Source of the DNA: CBEUVQ01 sp965546615
Lineage (GTDB): Bacteria > Bacillota > Desulfotomaculia > Desulfotomaculales > Desulfohalotomaculaceae
Assembly (NCBI GenBank): GCA_965546615.1
Contig: CBEUVQ010000008.1
Location: 18,700-82,699 of the forward strand
Reading direction: 5' to 3'
Length of the DNA: 64,000 nucleotides
Positions 16,225 through 24,884 of this stretch are shown piece by piece (the first letter of the stretch is position 1; each line of letters begins with the position of its first letter). Made by a program: the position numbers and the translations under genes. The notes beneath the pieces are model-generated. The model was not told the origin of the DNA. It was given only the letters and a program-made list of their open reading frames with translations, and searched no databases.

Positions 16225-17751
16225 GTGGGAGAACGTGAACAATGGGGGACCAGGGTAGGTTTTATCCTGGCCGCGGTCGGCTCAGCCATTGGTCTGGGCA
16301 ACATTTGGAGATTTCCTTACATGGCTGCAGAAAACGGCGGCGGAGCATTTTTTATTCCGTACTTATTCGCATTATTAACTGCCGGTATTCCAATTATGAT
16401 TCTTGAGTTTGGTATTGGACATAAGTTTAGAGGATCAGCCCCCCTCACCTTTGCCAAGCTGAACCGCAAATGGGAATGGTTAGGCTGGTGGCAGGTACTG
16501 GTATGTTTCTTTATCTCTGTCTATTACGTAGTAATTATTGCTTGGGCAATTTCATATGTCGGATTTTCAATTACCCAAGCATGGGGCGACAACGCCATCG
16601 GTTTCTTCTTACATGATTATCTTAATTACATGAATGCGGATCTCAGTGCTAAGACAGGCAGTCCTTTGGATTTTGTCGGCATTAGAACCGGTGTTTTGCT
16701 GCCGTTTTTATTAGTATGGGGTATTACCTTCTTAGCATTGTACGGCGGTGTTAAAGGCGGTATTGAAAAAGCGTGTAAAATTCTCATGCCTGTGCTGTTG
16801 GTTATGACGATTTTAATGGCAATCCGCGGCGTTACTCTGCCGGGTGCCGCTGAAGGTTTAAGCTACCTGTTCCAACCTGATTTCAGCAGAATATTTGACG
16901 CTAAAGTATGGACTGCAGCCTACGGACAAATTTTCTTTACTTTAAGTATTGGTTTTGCAATTATGATAGCTTATTCCAGTTATCTTCCTAAAAAATCAGA
17001 CATTGTCAACAATGCATTTATGACCAGCTTTATTAACTGTGGTTTCAGCCTGCTTGCAGGGATAGCAACATTCGGTGTGCTCGGACATATGGCTTTCCAA
17101 TCAGGACAGCCTGTTGCCGATGTTGCAGGCAGCGGCGGAATAGGAATGGCATTCTGGACCTTCCCAACCGCAATCAGCAGTTTGGGCAGTTTGGCACCGC
17201 TTTTTGGTGTACTGTTCTTTTTATCTTTGGTATTTGCCGGTTTGTCTTCACAAATTTCGATCTGCGAAGCAGCTATCTCGGCATTTATGGATAAATTCAA
17301 TTTAGAGCGTAAAACAGCTGTTATTATTTATACCGTAGTAGCATTATTGACCAGCTCAATGTTTTTAGATGCCACCGGTTTAGACAGATTAGATATTATT
17401 GATTACTTTACCAACCAGCTTGGTATTGTATTCGGTGCTTTAATTGAAATTATCTTAATCGGCTGGCTCTTTAACATCAAATCAATTCAGGATCATGTTA
17501 ACCCAATCTCCGATTTCACTGTCGGTTCGTGGTGGACCATTGCCATTAAGTTCATTACACCGATTGTTCTCGGCTATATGGCTGTTATCAAAACATATTC
17601 AACCATTGTTGAAGGATACGGTGGTTTTACAGTCACAGAACTGGCGGTATTCGGTTGCTTAGTAATGGCTATAATATTAATCGGCGGCTTGATATTTTCT
17701 TCTTTCAAATGGAAAGATGAACACTCTACTATTAAGGGGGATGTTCGATAA
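16225..17751 (+). CDS. sodium-dependent transporter, NSS (SNF) family
   Basis: Secondary transporter of the neurotransmitter:sodium symporter family, in bacteria usually importing amino acids with Na+. The 508-residue protein starts with the family hallmark GERE-x-WGTRVGFILAAVGSAIGLGN and the unwound TM1 region GNIWRFPY. It then shows about 12 hydrophobic segments. It starts at GTG after GAGGAGG. A MetS-type small subunit follows directly, so import of Met, Ala or a related amino acid is plausible; the substrate cannot be read from sequence. Confidence 0.94.
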   Translation: MGEREQWGTRVGFILAAVGSAIGLGNIWRFPYMAAENGGGAFFIPYLFALLTAGIPIMILEFGIGHKFRGSAPLTFAKLNRKWEWLGWWQVLVCFFISVYYVVIIAWAISYVGFSITQAWGDNAIGFFLHDYLNYMNADLSAKTGSPLDFVGIRTGVLLPFLLVWGITFLALYGGVKGGIEKACKILMPVLLVMTILMAIRGVTLPGAAEGLSYLFQPDFSRIFDAKVWTAAYGQIFFTLSIGFAIMIAYSSYLPKKSDIVNNAFMTSFINCGFSLLAGIATFGVLGHMAFQSGQPVADVAGSGGIGMAFWTFPTAISSLGSLAPLFGVLFFLSLVFAGLSSQISICEAAISAFMDKFNLERKTAVIIYTVVALLTSSMFLDATGLDRLDIIDYFTNQLGIVFGALIEIILIGWLFNIKSIQDHVNPISDFTVGSWWTIAIKFITPIVLGYMAVIKTYSTIVEGYGGFTVTELAVFGCLVMAIILIGGLIFSSFKWKDEHSTIKGDVR

Positions 17752-17859
17752 ATGACCGGTAGTGCTATTTTCATGATGATTTTAGCCATGGTAATGCTGT
17801 GGGGCGGCGCAGCCTATTGTATTAACCGGGCGATAAAAGCAAGCCATAAAAATAATTAA
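17752..17859 (+). CDS. MetS-family NSS transporter small subunit
   Basis: A 35-residue protein (MTGSAIFMMILAMVMLWG at the start) with one membrane segment and a basic tail. It matches the short MetS-type subunits that accompany NSS transporters such as Corynebacterium MetP/MetS. The ATG abuts the transporter stop (TAAATG) and AAGGGGG lies 11 nt upstream inside the transporter gene, so translation is coupled. A strong terminator follows at 17866. Confidence 0.85.
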   Translation: MTGSAIFMMILAMVMLWGGAAYCINRAIKASHKNN

Positions 17860-17865
17860 ATATTT

Positions 17866-17894
17866 AAAATCCCGAAGCAGTGCTTCGGGATTTT
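17866..17894. terminator. bidirectional terminator between metS-like gene and yunB
   Basis: Stem AAAATCCCGAAG / CTTCGGGATTTT around a short loop, with A and T runs on both sides. It separates the convergent transporter operon and yunB. Confidence 0.9.
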
Positions 17895-17899
17895 AATAT

Positions 17900-18550
17900 T
17901 TAGGGTCTTCCCAACAATCCGTCAGAAATGCTTACCCATGTTTCGGGTACATCACCAACAATGACACTTTCTGTCAATGGCACAATGGTATGAATATCAA
18001 TGGTATTTTCATAAAACGGTATTGCTATCGCTAATTTTGTTTTTACATCCAGCGAAATTTGGTGCCTGGTTTGGTTAATTCCACTGGATTCAAACTTATC
18101 TGTTACCAGAACATTTACGCTGCCTACCGGTAGAATGCTGACATTAATTCGGGGGCCGTAGTTAGCTAAAATGTGACTGCCCACAGCCTGACCAAGCGAA
18201 ACCTTTAACTCTTCATGTTCAATTTGCCTTAATTCTTTATCTACTTCAATAGTTATATCAGTAGCTAATTGATTGATACGTACAGTATTTGCCTGCATCA
18301 TCACTATCCTTCCGGAACGGTCTTTATGTATTTCAATCATGTCTTGATAGCGCACATTTTCCTCTGCTACCTTTTGCTGCACCGCCCTGCTCACAGCATC
18401 GTTTACCAAAAGATTGGCTTGAGATTTAGCGATGGTGATTACCGTCGGACGTAAGTTTCGGTCAACGATTACATATATTATAGATACTGAAAGCAGCAGG
18501 ATAATTATGAAAAAGGCAGTACTGCTAATTCGCCGCCTTTTTTTAAACAT
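17900..18550 (-). CDS. yunB: sporulation protein YunB
   Basis: YunB is a sporulation membrane protein of unknown mechanism, made in the mother cell of Bacillus under sigma-E. The 216-residue product has a basic N-terminus, one membrane segment (about 12-29), and the family blocks INDAVSRAVQ-like (VNDAVSRAVQQKV), GSHILANYGPRINVSILPVG and YENTIDIHTIVPLTESVIVGDVP (split here by length). It is monocistronic, with the shared terminator at 17866. Confidence 0.9.
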   Translation of the reverse strand: MFKKRRRISSTAFFIIILLLSVSIIYVIVDRNLRPTVITIAKSQANLLVNDAVSRAVQQKVAEENVRYQDMIEIHKDRSGRIVMMQANTVRINQLATDITIEVDKELRQIEHEELKVSLGQAVGSHILANYGPRINVSILPVGSVNVLVTDKFESSGINQTRHQISLDVKTKLAIAIPFYENTIDIHTIVPLTESVIVGDVPETWVSISDGLLGRP

Positions 18551-18660
18551 TTAGCCACCCCCATAATTTATCGTATGTCTGCCGCTGTTAAACGTGAAAA
18601 AAATATTGCACGCACAACGAATTTTGCGAAAATTACCAAACCTAATTAAGATATATTCAT

Positions 18661-18700
18661 AAAGAAAAGAGTTAGTATTGTCATACCAACTCTTTTCTTT
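18661..18700 (-). terminator. terminator after tyrS
   Basis: A long stem (AAAGAAAAGAGTTAGTAT with ATACCAACTCTTTTCTTT, one mismatch or wobble) with a 4-nt loop lies 7 bp after the tyrS stop; U-rich on the minus strand. Confidence 0.85.
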
Positions 18701-18706
18701 AATAAG

Positions 18707-19936
18707 TTATATTAATTTAACAAACTTTCTTTTACCTACTTTAATAACGGTTTCTGCTTCGGGGGTAAACCGCAGATTGGGGTCAACTGCTGTTTCACCG
18801 TTTATTTTTACCGCCCCTTGTTTCACCATTCTTCTGGCCTCGCTGCCGCTGCTGACCAACTTCGCCGCTACCAAAAGCTTAGGAAGCACCACTCGGCCAT
18901 CTTCCATCACTTCATCGGTAATCTTAAATTCCGGAATGTTCTCCGGCAGCTCACGCTGCTGAAACACTCGTTTAAACTCCTGCTCTGCTTGTTCAGCGGC
19001 CTCCAAGCCGTGATATATAGCAACAATTTCTCTTCCCAAGCGCATTTTTACATTTCTGGGGTGCATACTGCCATCTTTTAAACCCGCTTCAATGGCCCGC
19101 ACTTCATCCAAAGGCACGCCGGTAACAAGTTCAAAATATCTAACCATTAATTCATCAGGAATAGACATCGTTTTTCCGTACATTTCTTTAGGAGATTCAT
19201 CTATACCGATATAGTTACCCAAACTTTTGCTCATTTTATTGACACCGTCAAGGCCCTCTAAAATCGGCATAGTGATGGCGATCTGCGGCTCCTGACCATA
19301 CTCTTTTTGCAGATGACGCCCCATTAGCAAATTAAACTTTTGATCAGTGCCTCCCAGTTCAACATCTGCTTCTAAAGCTACAGAATCATACCCCTGCATT
19401 AACGGATAAAAAAATTCGTGAATGCTGATCGGCATACCTTGAGTAATCCGTTTATGAAAATCATCCCGTTCCAACATTCTCGCTACTGTGTATTTAGAAG
19501 CCAAATTAATCACATCGGCAAAATTAAGTTTGGCCAGCCATTCACTGTTAAAGGCTACTTTAGTCTTTTCGGGATCCAGAATTTTAAAAATCTGCTGTTG
19601 ATATGTACGGGCATTGGCTAACACTTCTTCTTCAGTAAGCTGCTTTCTTGTTTCTGATTTACCGGTTGGATCGCCGATCCGCCCGGTGTAATCGCCCAGA
19701 ATAATAATTACTTGGTGTCCAAATTCCTGAAACTGACGCAGTTTTTGCAGCACCACAGTATGGCCTAAATGAATATCCGGTGCGGTTGGATCCAAGCCCA
19801 GCTTTACTTTCAGCGGCTTATCTTCTTTAATGGATTTTTTTATTTTTTCTACCAACTCATTCTCCGGTATAATTTCAGCAGCCCCTCTTTGAATTCCTGC
19901 TAATTGCTTTTCCAGGCTTTGTTCAATTTGTGCCAC
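18707..19936 (-). CDS. tyrS: tyrosyl-tRNA synthetase
   Basis: Class I aminoacyl-tRNA synthetase that charges tRNA-Tyr. The 409-residue protein has KLGLDPTAPDIHLGH containing the HIGH-type motif, the KMSKS loop as KMSKSLGN, and a C-terminal S4 RNA-binding domain (SSGSEARRMVKQGAVKING). It starts at GTG 19936, 9 nt after AAGGAG. A longer frame from 19957 would place that site inside the gene. Only 170 bp separate it from the divergent PBP gene and no T-box is present, so it is not T-box controlled here. Confidence 0.96.
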   Translation of the reverse strand: MAQIEQSLEKQLAGIQRGAAEIIPENELVEKIKKSIKEDKPLKVKLGLDPTAPDIHLGHTVVLQKLRQFQEFGHQVIIILGDYTGRIGDPTGKSETRKQLTEEEVLANARTYQQQIFKILDPEKTKVAFNSEWLAKLNFADVINLASKYTVARMLERDDFHKRITQGMPISIHEFFYPLMQGYDSVALEADVELGGTDQKFNLLMGRHLQKEYGQEPQIAITMPILEGLDGVNKMSKSLGNYIGIDESPKEMYGKTMSIPDELMVRYFELVTGVPLDEVRAIEAGLKDGSMHPRNVKMRLGREIVAIYHGLEAAEQAEQEFKRVFQQRELPENIPEFKITDEVMEDGRVVLPKLLVAAKLVSSGSEARRMVKQGAVKINGETAVDPNLRFTPEAETVIKVGKRKFVKLI

Positions 19937-19997
19937 GAAATATATCTCCTTCCTCAAAAGGGTTAACTATAGTTTCTATAAAGCGCTAACTTAAAAT

Positions 19998-20027
19998 ATT
20001 ATAACAAAACCGTCTAAGTGATGACAA
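19998..20027 (-). promoter_or_regulatory. sigma-A type promoter of tyrS
   Basis: On the minus strand TTGTCA (20027-20022) and TATAAT (20003-19998) with an 18-nt spacer, about 60 bp before the tyrS start. Confidence 0.7.
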
Positions 20028-20108
20028 GGGAAGGAATTTTTATCTACAAAATTCTATATTTACTGTGTTATAATTTAAGAATAGCAAATCCTAAAGGAGG
20101 ATCAACTC

Positions 20109-22409
20109 TTGGCTAAAAAGAAGCGTAAAAGGTTAAATATAGCCCGCTTGGCCTTGATGATATTTTTGCTGCTTGGCATGGTAGCTTGTGGAGCAGTTTT
20201 TGCACTAGTTTATACCAGCCTTGCCGATATGCCCGACTTTAATCCTAACGAAGTTTCTTTTGCTGCCTCTACCGAAATATATGATGAAAATGATCAACTT
20301 GTCACCAGAATTGGGCCGGAAAACCGTGTTCCTGTTAAGATAGATCAGGTTCCGAAAATGGTTCAAAATGCTTTTATTGCCATTGAAGATATTCGCTTCA
20401 AAACTCATAAAGGCATTGATATTTATCGTATATTTGGAGCAGCAATAGCGGACATCAAATCCGGCAGCCTTAAAGAAGGTGCCAGTACCATTACTCAGCA
20501 GGTAGTCCGTCAAGCGACCGATATCGGCACAGAAAAAAAGTTCCAGCGCAAAATACGCGAGGCAGTTCTGGCAATTCAAATGGAACGTCATTTTACTAAA
20601 GAAGAGATACTGGAGTTTTATCTTAACGGAATCTACTTAGGCGAAGGAGCTTATGGTATTGAAGCGGCTTCACAAACTTATTTTAATAAAAGTGTCGGTG
20701 AGTTAGAATTAGCAGAAGCAGCTCTGCTGGCAGGACTTCCTCAGGCACCGAGTGCTTATGACCCTTTTATTAATAAAGAAGCCGCTAAAAAACGCCGCAA
20801 CATTGTACTGGATCAAATGGCCAAGTATGGATACATCACTGAAGCTGAAGCTGCCAGTGCCAAAGCCGAAGATGTTGTTTTACAACCCGGAAAAGTTAGA
20901 GCAAATGAGTATCCTTATCCATATTTTGTAGATTATGTGATTCAAACTTTGACCCATGAAAAAGGAAAATACAAACTTGATGAGTCAGAGTTATACCGAA
21001 GCGGCTTAAGGGTATATACCACCCTCAGCCCGCAAATGCAAACTGCCGCTGAAGAAGCAGTAGCTAATTTAAAATTGCCGGGCGAAACTCAAAATGAAGA
21101 CGGTTATCTGCAGCCTAATGCAGCCGCAGTAATTTTAGATCCGTACAACGGCTATATAAAAGCACTGGTTGGCGGGCGGAAACATGTCGGTATGGCTTTA
21201 AACAGAGCTACTTACCGCCCCGGAGATCCCGGACGGCCTCCCGGTTCTACTTTTAAGCCAATTGCTGCTTACGGCCCGGCAATTGAATACTTAAATAAAG
21301 GTCCCGCTTCTGTTATTGACGATGCCCCGCGGGAAGGCGGTTGGCCCCAAAACTACGGCTCATATTACGGGCTTGTTACTATGCGCTTTGCGCTGCAGCA
21401 CTCTCTTAACGTGGTAGCCGTAAAATTGATGGAAGAGGTAGGTCCGGACAAGGCTGTTGAGTTTACCAAGAAATTAGGATTTGACCGCGTCGATCCTTAC
21501 CTTTCTTCCGCAATCGGTGCGTTAAAATACGGTGTATCCCCCTTGCAGATGGCTGCGGCATATGCTGCCTTTGCCAACAACGGTATTTACACCGAACCTG
21601 CGGTAATCAGACGCATTGAACGGTTAGACGGCAGTGTGCTGCTGGAAAATGAACCAAAACAGCAGCGGGCGATGAAACAAACTACTGCCTTTCTAATCAC
21701 TGATATGCTGCGCTCGGTTGTATCCGGCGGCACCGGTACGGCAGCTCGCTTATCTGATCGCCCGGTAGCAGGCAAAACAGGTACGGCAGACAACAAAGAC
21801 GGAGCAACCAGCGATATTTGGTTTGCCGGTTTTACGCCAAACCTGGTAGGTGTAACATGGATAGGCAATGACCAAGACGGCACACCGTTACCAACCAAAA
21901 GTTATTTTGGCGGTGTCTATACCGCTCAATTATGGAAAGACATGATGGAAAAAGCCCATCAGGGCTTACCGGTTCGCCAGTTTTCCGGAGCACCGGCAGG
22001 TTTAACCCGCGCTACTGTTGACAGCAAATCCGGTCTGTTACCCGGACCGCTGACACCGGATGAACATAAAGTAACCGATTGGTTTATAAAAGGCGCGGTG
22101 CCAACAGAGGTAGACAACATGCATGTTCTAATGGATGTGTGTGCCGAAACCGGTAAGCTGCCAACTGATTACTGCCCCAGAATTCAAAAGGTGGTTTTAA
22201 AATTACCTTACCAAGTAGACCCGCGTGTTAAAGATTATGATTTGCGGGCACCGACTGAGGTCTGTGATGTTCACAGCGCACAAAACCAAGGTAACTGGCT
22301 GCCTGACGGTAATAACGCAGAAGACATTTGGGTACCGCTGCCGCTAGAGGAAGAACAGCAGCAGCATGATCAACAGGCCGGTGACAGTGAACATCAAGAT
22401 GATTATTAA
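20109..22409 (+). CDS. class A penicillin-binding protein (PBP1A type)
   Basis: Bifunctional peptidoglycan glycosyltransferase and transpeptidase. The 766-residue protein has a basic N-terminus, one membrane segment (about 12-34), and the GT51 domain with the catalytic Glu in IEDIRFKTHKGID and GASTITQQVVRQ. The transpeptidase domain has motifs STFK (PPGSTFKPIAAYG), SLN (QHSLNVVAVK) and KTG (VAGKTGTADN). The C-terminal tail is rich in Gln, His, Glu and Asp. It starts with TTG after AAAGGAGG. TATAAT at 20069-20074 probably is its -10 box; the -35 is weak. Confidence 0.95.
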   Translation: MAKKKRKRLNIARLALMIFLLLGMVACGAVFALVYTSLADMPDFNPNEVSFAASTEIYDENDQLVTRIGPENRVPVKIDQVPKMVQNAFIAIEDIRFKTHKGIDIYRIFGAAIADIKSGSLKEGASTITQQVVRQATDIGTEKKFQRKIREAVLAIQMERHFTKEEILEFYLNGIYLGEGAYGIEAASQTYFNKSVGELELAEAALLAGLPQAPSAYDPFINKEAAKKRRNIVLDQMAKYGYITEAEAASAKAEDVVLQPGKVRANEYPYPYFVDYVIQTLTHEKGKYKLDESELYRSGLRVYTTLSPQMQTAAEEAVANLKLPGETQNEDGYLQPNAAAVILDPYNGYIKALVGGRKHVGMALNRATYRPGDPGRPPGSTFKPIAAYGPAIEYLNKGPASVIDDAPREGGWPQNYGSYYGLVTMRFALQHSLNVVAVKLMEEVGPDKAVEFTKKLGFDRVDPYLSSAIGALKYGVSPLQMAAAYAAFANNGIYTEPAVIRRIERLDGSVLLENEPKQQRAMKQTTAFLITDMLRSVVSGGTGTAARLSDRPVAGKTGTADNKDGATSDIWFAGFTPNLVGVTWIGNDQDGTPLPTKSYFGGVYTAQLWKDMMEKAHQGLPVRQFSGAPAGLTRATVDSKSGLLPGPLTPDEHKVTDWFIKGAVPTEVDNMHVLMDVCAETGKLPTDYCPRIQKVVLKLPYQVDPRVKDYDLRAPTEVCDVHSAQNQGNWLPDGNNAEDIWVPLPLEEEQQQHDQQAGDSEHQDDY

Positions 22410-22457
22410 AACACAGCGGCAAGTTGATCAAAACTGTAAAAGAGTTGATACAGTAAT

Positions 22458-22497
22458 AAAGAAGCAGAGCAGCTTTTAGCTGTCCTGCTTCTTTTTT
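22458..22497 (+). terminator. terminator after PBP gene
   Basis: A 13-bp stem with one mismatch (GAAGCAGAGCAGC with GCTGTCCTGCTTC) and a 5-nt loop is followed by TTTTTT. It lies between the convergent PBP and mutS2 genes. Confidence 0.85.
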
Positions 22498-22519
22498 GGA
22501 ATAATTGACACTGACATGT

Positions 22520-24874
22520 TTACTTTAAATCCACTACCGTAATGCCGGCTCCCCCTTCGCCGATTTCTCCCAAGCGGAACTTTTTAATCCGCGGATGACT
22601 CTTTAATTCACGGTGAACCGCCGCCCTTAATGCCCCGGTTCCTTTACCGTGAATTAAATTCACCTGCTTTAATCCTGCAAGATAAGCATCATCTAAATAT
22701 TTTTCCATCTCAATCAGTGCCTCATCAACGGTCATACCGCGCATATCCAAACTGCTGCCGACCTGCAAAGCTTTATCACGAATTACTTTACCTACTTCGG
22801 TTTGCCCTGATTCCTTTTTCGGCTCTTTAATCAGCTGCAGTTCATCTTTAGATACCGTCAGCTTTAAAATTCCGGCTTGTACTGTCACTTGATTGCGCTC
22901 ACCGATATCTAATACATAACCTTTTTGGTTGTAATGCACTAAATAAACTTCATCACCGGGTTGAAGTAATTTAGGTGAAGCAAAAGATCGCGCTCTTTTT
23001 ATTGTCTGTTTAATATTTTTATCATGTAATTCAGACAGTTTTTCCCGTGCCTCTCTAATCGCTTCTTCCCTTTCACGCGCTGAGCGCTCAGAAATCTTTT
23101 GGCGCAGCTCTTTAATCGCCATCTCAGACTCTTTTTGGGCTTGTTTAACTATCTCGGCTGCCTTTTCTCTGGCTTTATTCAATATTTCTTCTTTTCGGGC
23201 GGTAAGCTGGTTTTCCAAACGCTGATAGCGTTCTTTAAGCTGCTCGCTTTCCCGACGCAGCTGCTCCGCTAAACGGCGTTCGCTTTCCGCCTGCTGCTGA
23301 GTATGTTCCAGCTTCTGCATTAATTCAGATACCTGAATTTGTTCTTCCGTTAAAAAGTTTTTAGCACTGTCAACTAAATGCTGTGGCAATCCTAACCTGG
23401 CAGCAATCTCAAAAGCGTTACTGCGTCCCGGCTTTCCAATCAGCAGTCGATATGTCGGCTGCAGCGTAATACTGTTAAATTCAACGCTGGCATTTTCAAT
23501 TCCCTGATTGGCATAGGCAAAGTTCTTTAACTCACTGTAGTGGGTAGTGGCAATGGTGCAGGCACCCAGGTTGTGCAAATATTTGAGAATCGCTTGTGCC
23601 AAAGCCGCCCCTTCTGCCGGGTCGGTACCTGAACCTAATTCGTCCAGTAAAATCAAACTATTATGGCCGGCCTGATTGATAATCTGCACAATATTACTCA
23701 TATGAGACGAAAAAGTACTCAGCGATTGTTCAATGCTCTGCTCATCACCAATATCAGCAAATACCTGACCAAAAATACCAATTTCCGACCCGCTATCAGC
23801 CGGTATGTGCAGGCCGGCCTGCGTCATCAGCACCATTAAACCTACTGTCTTTAATGTAACGGTTTTACCACCGGTATTTGGACCGGTGATAATTAACGTG
23901 CTGAATTCTTCGCCTAACGTTACAGTGATCGGCACAACTTTGCCGGTTATTAACGGGTGGCGGGCTTGTTTTAAATTAATTTGCGTGTTGTTAAGCAGCT
24001 GCGGCCGCCACGCATCCAGTTTGCTGCTGTAATGAGCCTTTGCCAGCACAAAATCCAAATATCCTAATGATTCTATGCCAAAGTTTAAATCATCTGCAAA
24101 ACCGGCTGCTAAACTGCTCAAATTTGTTAAAATTCGCTGAATTTCTTGCTTTTCTGCCGCCATCATCTGCCGCACTTCATTATTTGCCTCTACCACTGCC
24201 ATCGGTTCTACAAACAGCGTCGCACCACTGCCGGATTGATCATGTACAATACCGGGGATCATATTTCGATATTCTTGCTTAACGGGTACTACGTAGCGGT
24301 CTCCTCGAATTGTAATAATCGCTTCTTGCAGATACTTTTGATTTTCGGAAGAACGAATCACCCGCTCCAAACGTTCTCTAACTTTAGCTTGGGCATTCGC
24401 CATCCGTCGACGGATTTGCGCCAGTTCCGGGGTAGCATGATCATCTATTTCTCCCCCCGGAAGAATTGAAGATAATATCGCCTTCTCCAGTTCCGGCAAA
24501 CTGGCCAGACCGTCGGCAATTCCCGCCAATACCGGGTACTTAGTGCGCCGTTCTGTTAAATAACGCTTGATCCGCCGGGAAGCGGCCAACGTTTCACCAA
24601 CAAAAAAAAGTTCTTCGGCCGACAGCACCGCAGCTCTTCTTAACCGCAGTATTTGACTGCGAATGTCATGCCAACCGCCAAACTCCGCTGCCGGTTCAAA
24701 GCGCAGCAATTCCCGGGCTTGAGTGGTCTCCTCCTGCCTTGCTGACACAGTATCAAACGCAGTACTGGGCTGCAGCTGCAGCGCCAACTCTTTACCGATT
24801 GCAGAACGGGCATGTTCCGCCAACTGTTCAAGAACTTTGTTAAATTCCAGTCTGGTGTAAGTTCTTTCCTCCAT
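22520..24874 (-). CDS. mutS2: endonuclease MutS2
   Basis: MutS homologue without mismatch-repair domains; family members act in recombination control and, in Bacillus, in rescue of collided ribosomes. The 784-residue protein has the core helices, the ABC-type ATPase (Walker A GPNTGGKTVTLK, signature STFSSHMSNI, Walker B LILLDELGSGTDPAEG), a long coiled coil (about 510-640), a KOW-like segment (LQPGDEVYLVHYNQKG), and a C-terminal Smr nuclease domain with LDMRGMTVDEAL and HGKGTGALR. It is 10 bp behind the U32 gene and ends the long pheST operon region. Confidence 0.97.
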   Translation of the reverse strand: MEERTYTRLEFNKVLEQLAEHARSAIGKELALQLQPSTAFDTVSARQEETTQARELLRFEPAAEFGGWHDIRSQILRLRRAAVLSAEELFFVGETLAASRRIKRYLTERRTKYPVLAGIADGLASLPELEKAILSSILPGGEIDDHATPELAQIRRRMANAQAKVRERLERVIRSSENQKYLQEAIITIRGDRYVVPVKQEYRNMIPGIVHDQSGSGATLFVEPMAVVEANNEVRQMMAAEKQEIQRILTNLSSLAAGFADDLNFGIESLGYLDFVLAKAHYSSKLDAWRPQLLNNTQINLKQARHPLITGKVVPITVTLGEEFSTLIITGPNTGGKTVTLKTVGLMVLMTQAGLHIPADSGSEIGIFGQVFADIGDEQSIEQSLSTFSSHMSNIVQIINQAGHNSLILLDELGSGTDPAEGAALAQAILKYLHNLGACTIATTHYSELKNFAYANQGIENASVEFNSITLQPTYRLLIGKPGRSNAFEIAARLGLPQHLVDSAKNFLTEEQIQVSELMQKLEHTQQQAESERRLAEQLRRESEQLKERYQRLENQLTARKEEILNKAREKAAEIVKQAQKESEMAIKELRQKISERSAREREEAIREAREKLSELHDKNIKQTIKRARSFASPKLLQPGDEVYLVHYNQKGYVLDIGERNQVTVQAGILKLTVSKDELQLIKEPKKESGQTEVGKVIRDKALQVGSSLDMRGMTVDEALIEMEKYLDDAYLAGLKQVNLIHGKGTGALRAAVHRELKSHPRIKKFRLGEIGEGGAGITVVDLK

Positions 24875-24884
24875 AATTCTCCCC

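Noticed and set aside
18575..18649. 24-codon plus-strand frame between yunB and tyrS
   Set aside because: No ribosome binding site or promoter and no recognisable pattern.
19937..20108. T-box leader for tyrS
   Set aside because: No GGTGG-type T-box sequence or terminator is present; the gap is shared with the divergent PBP gene and too short.
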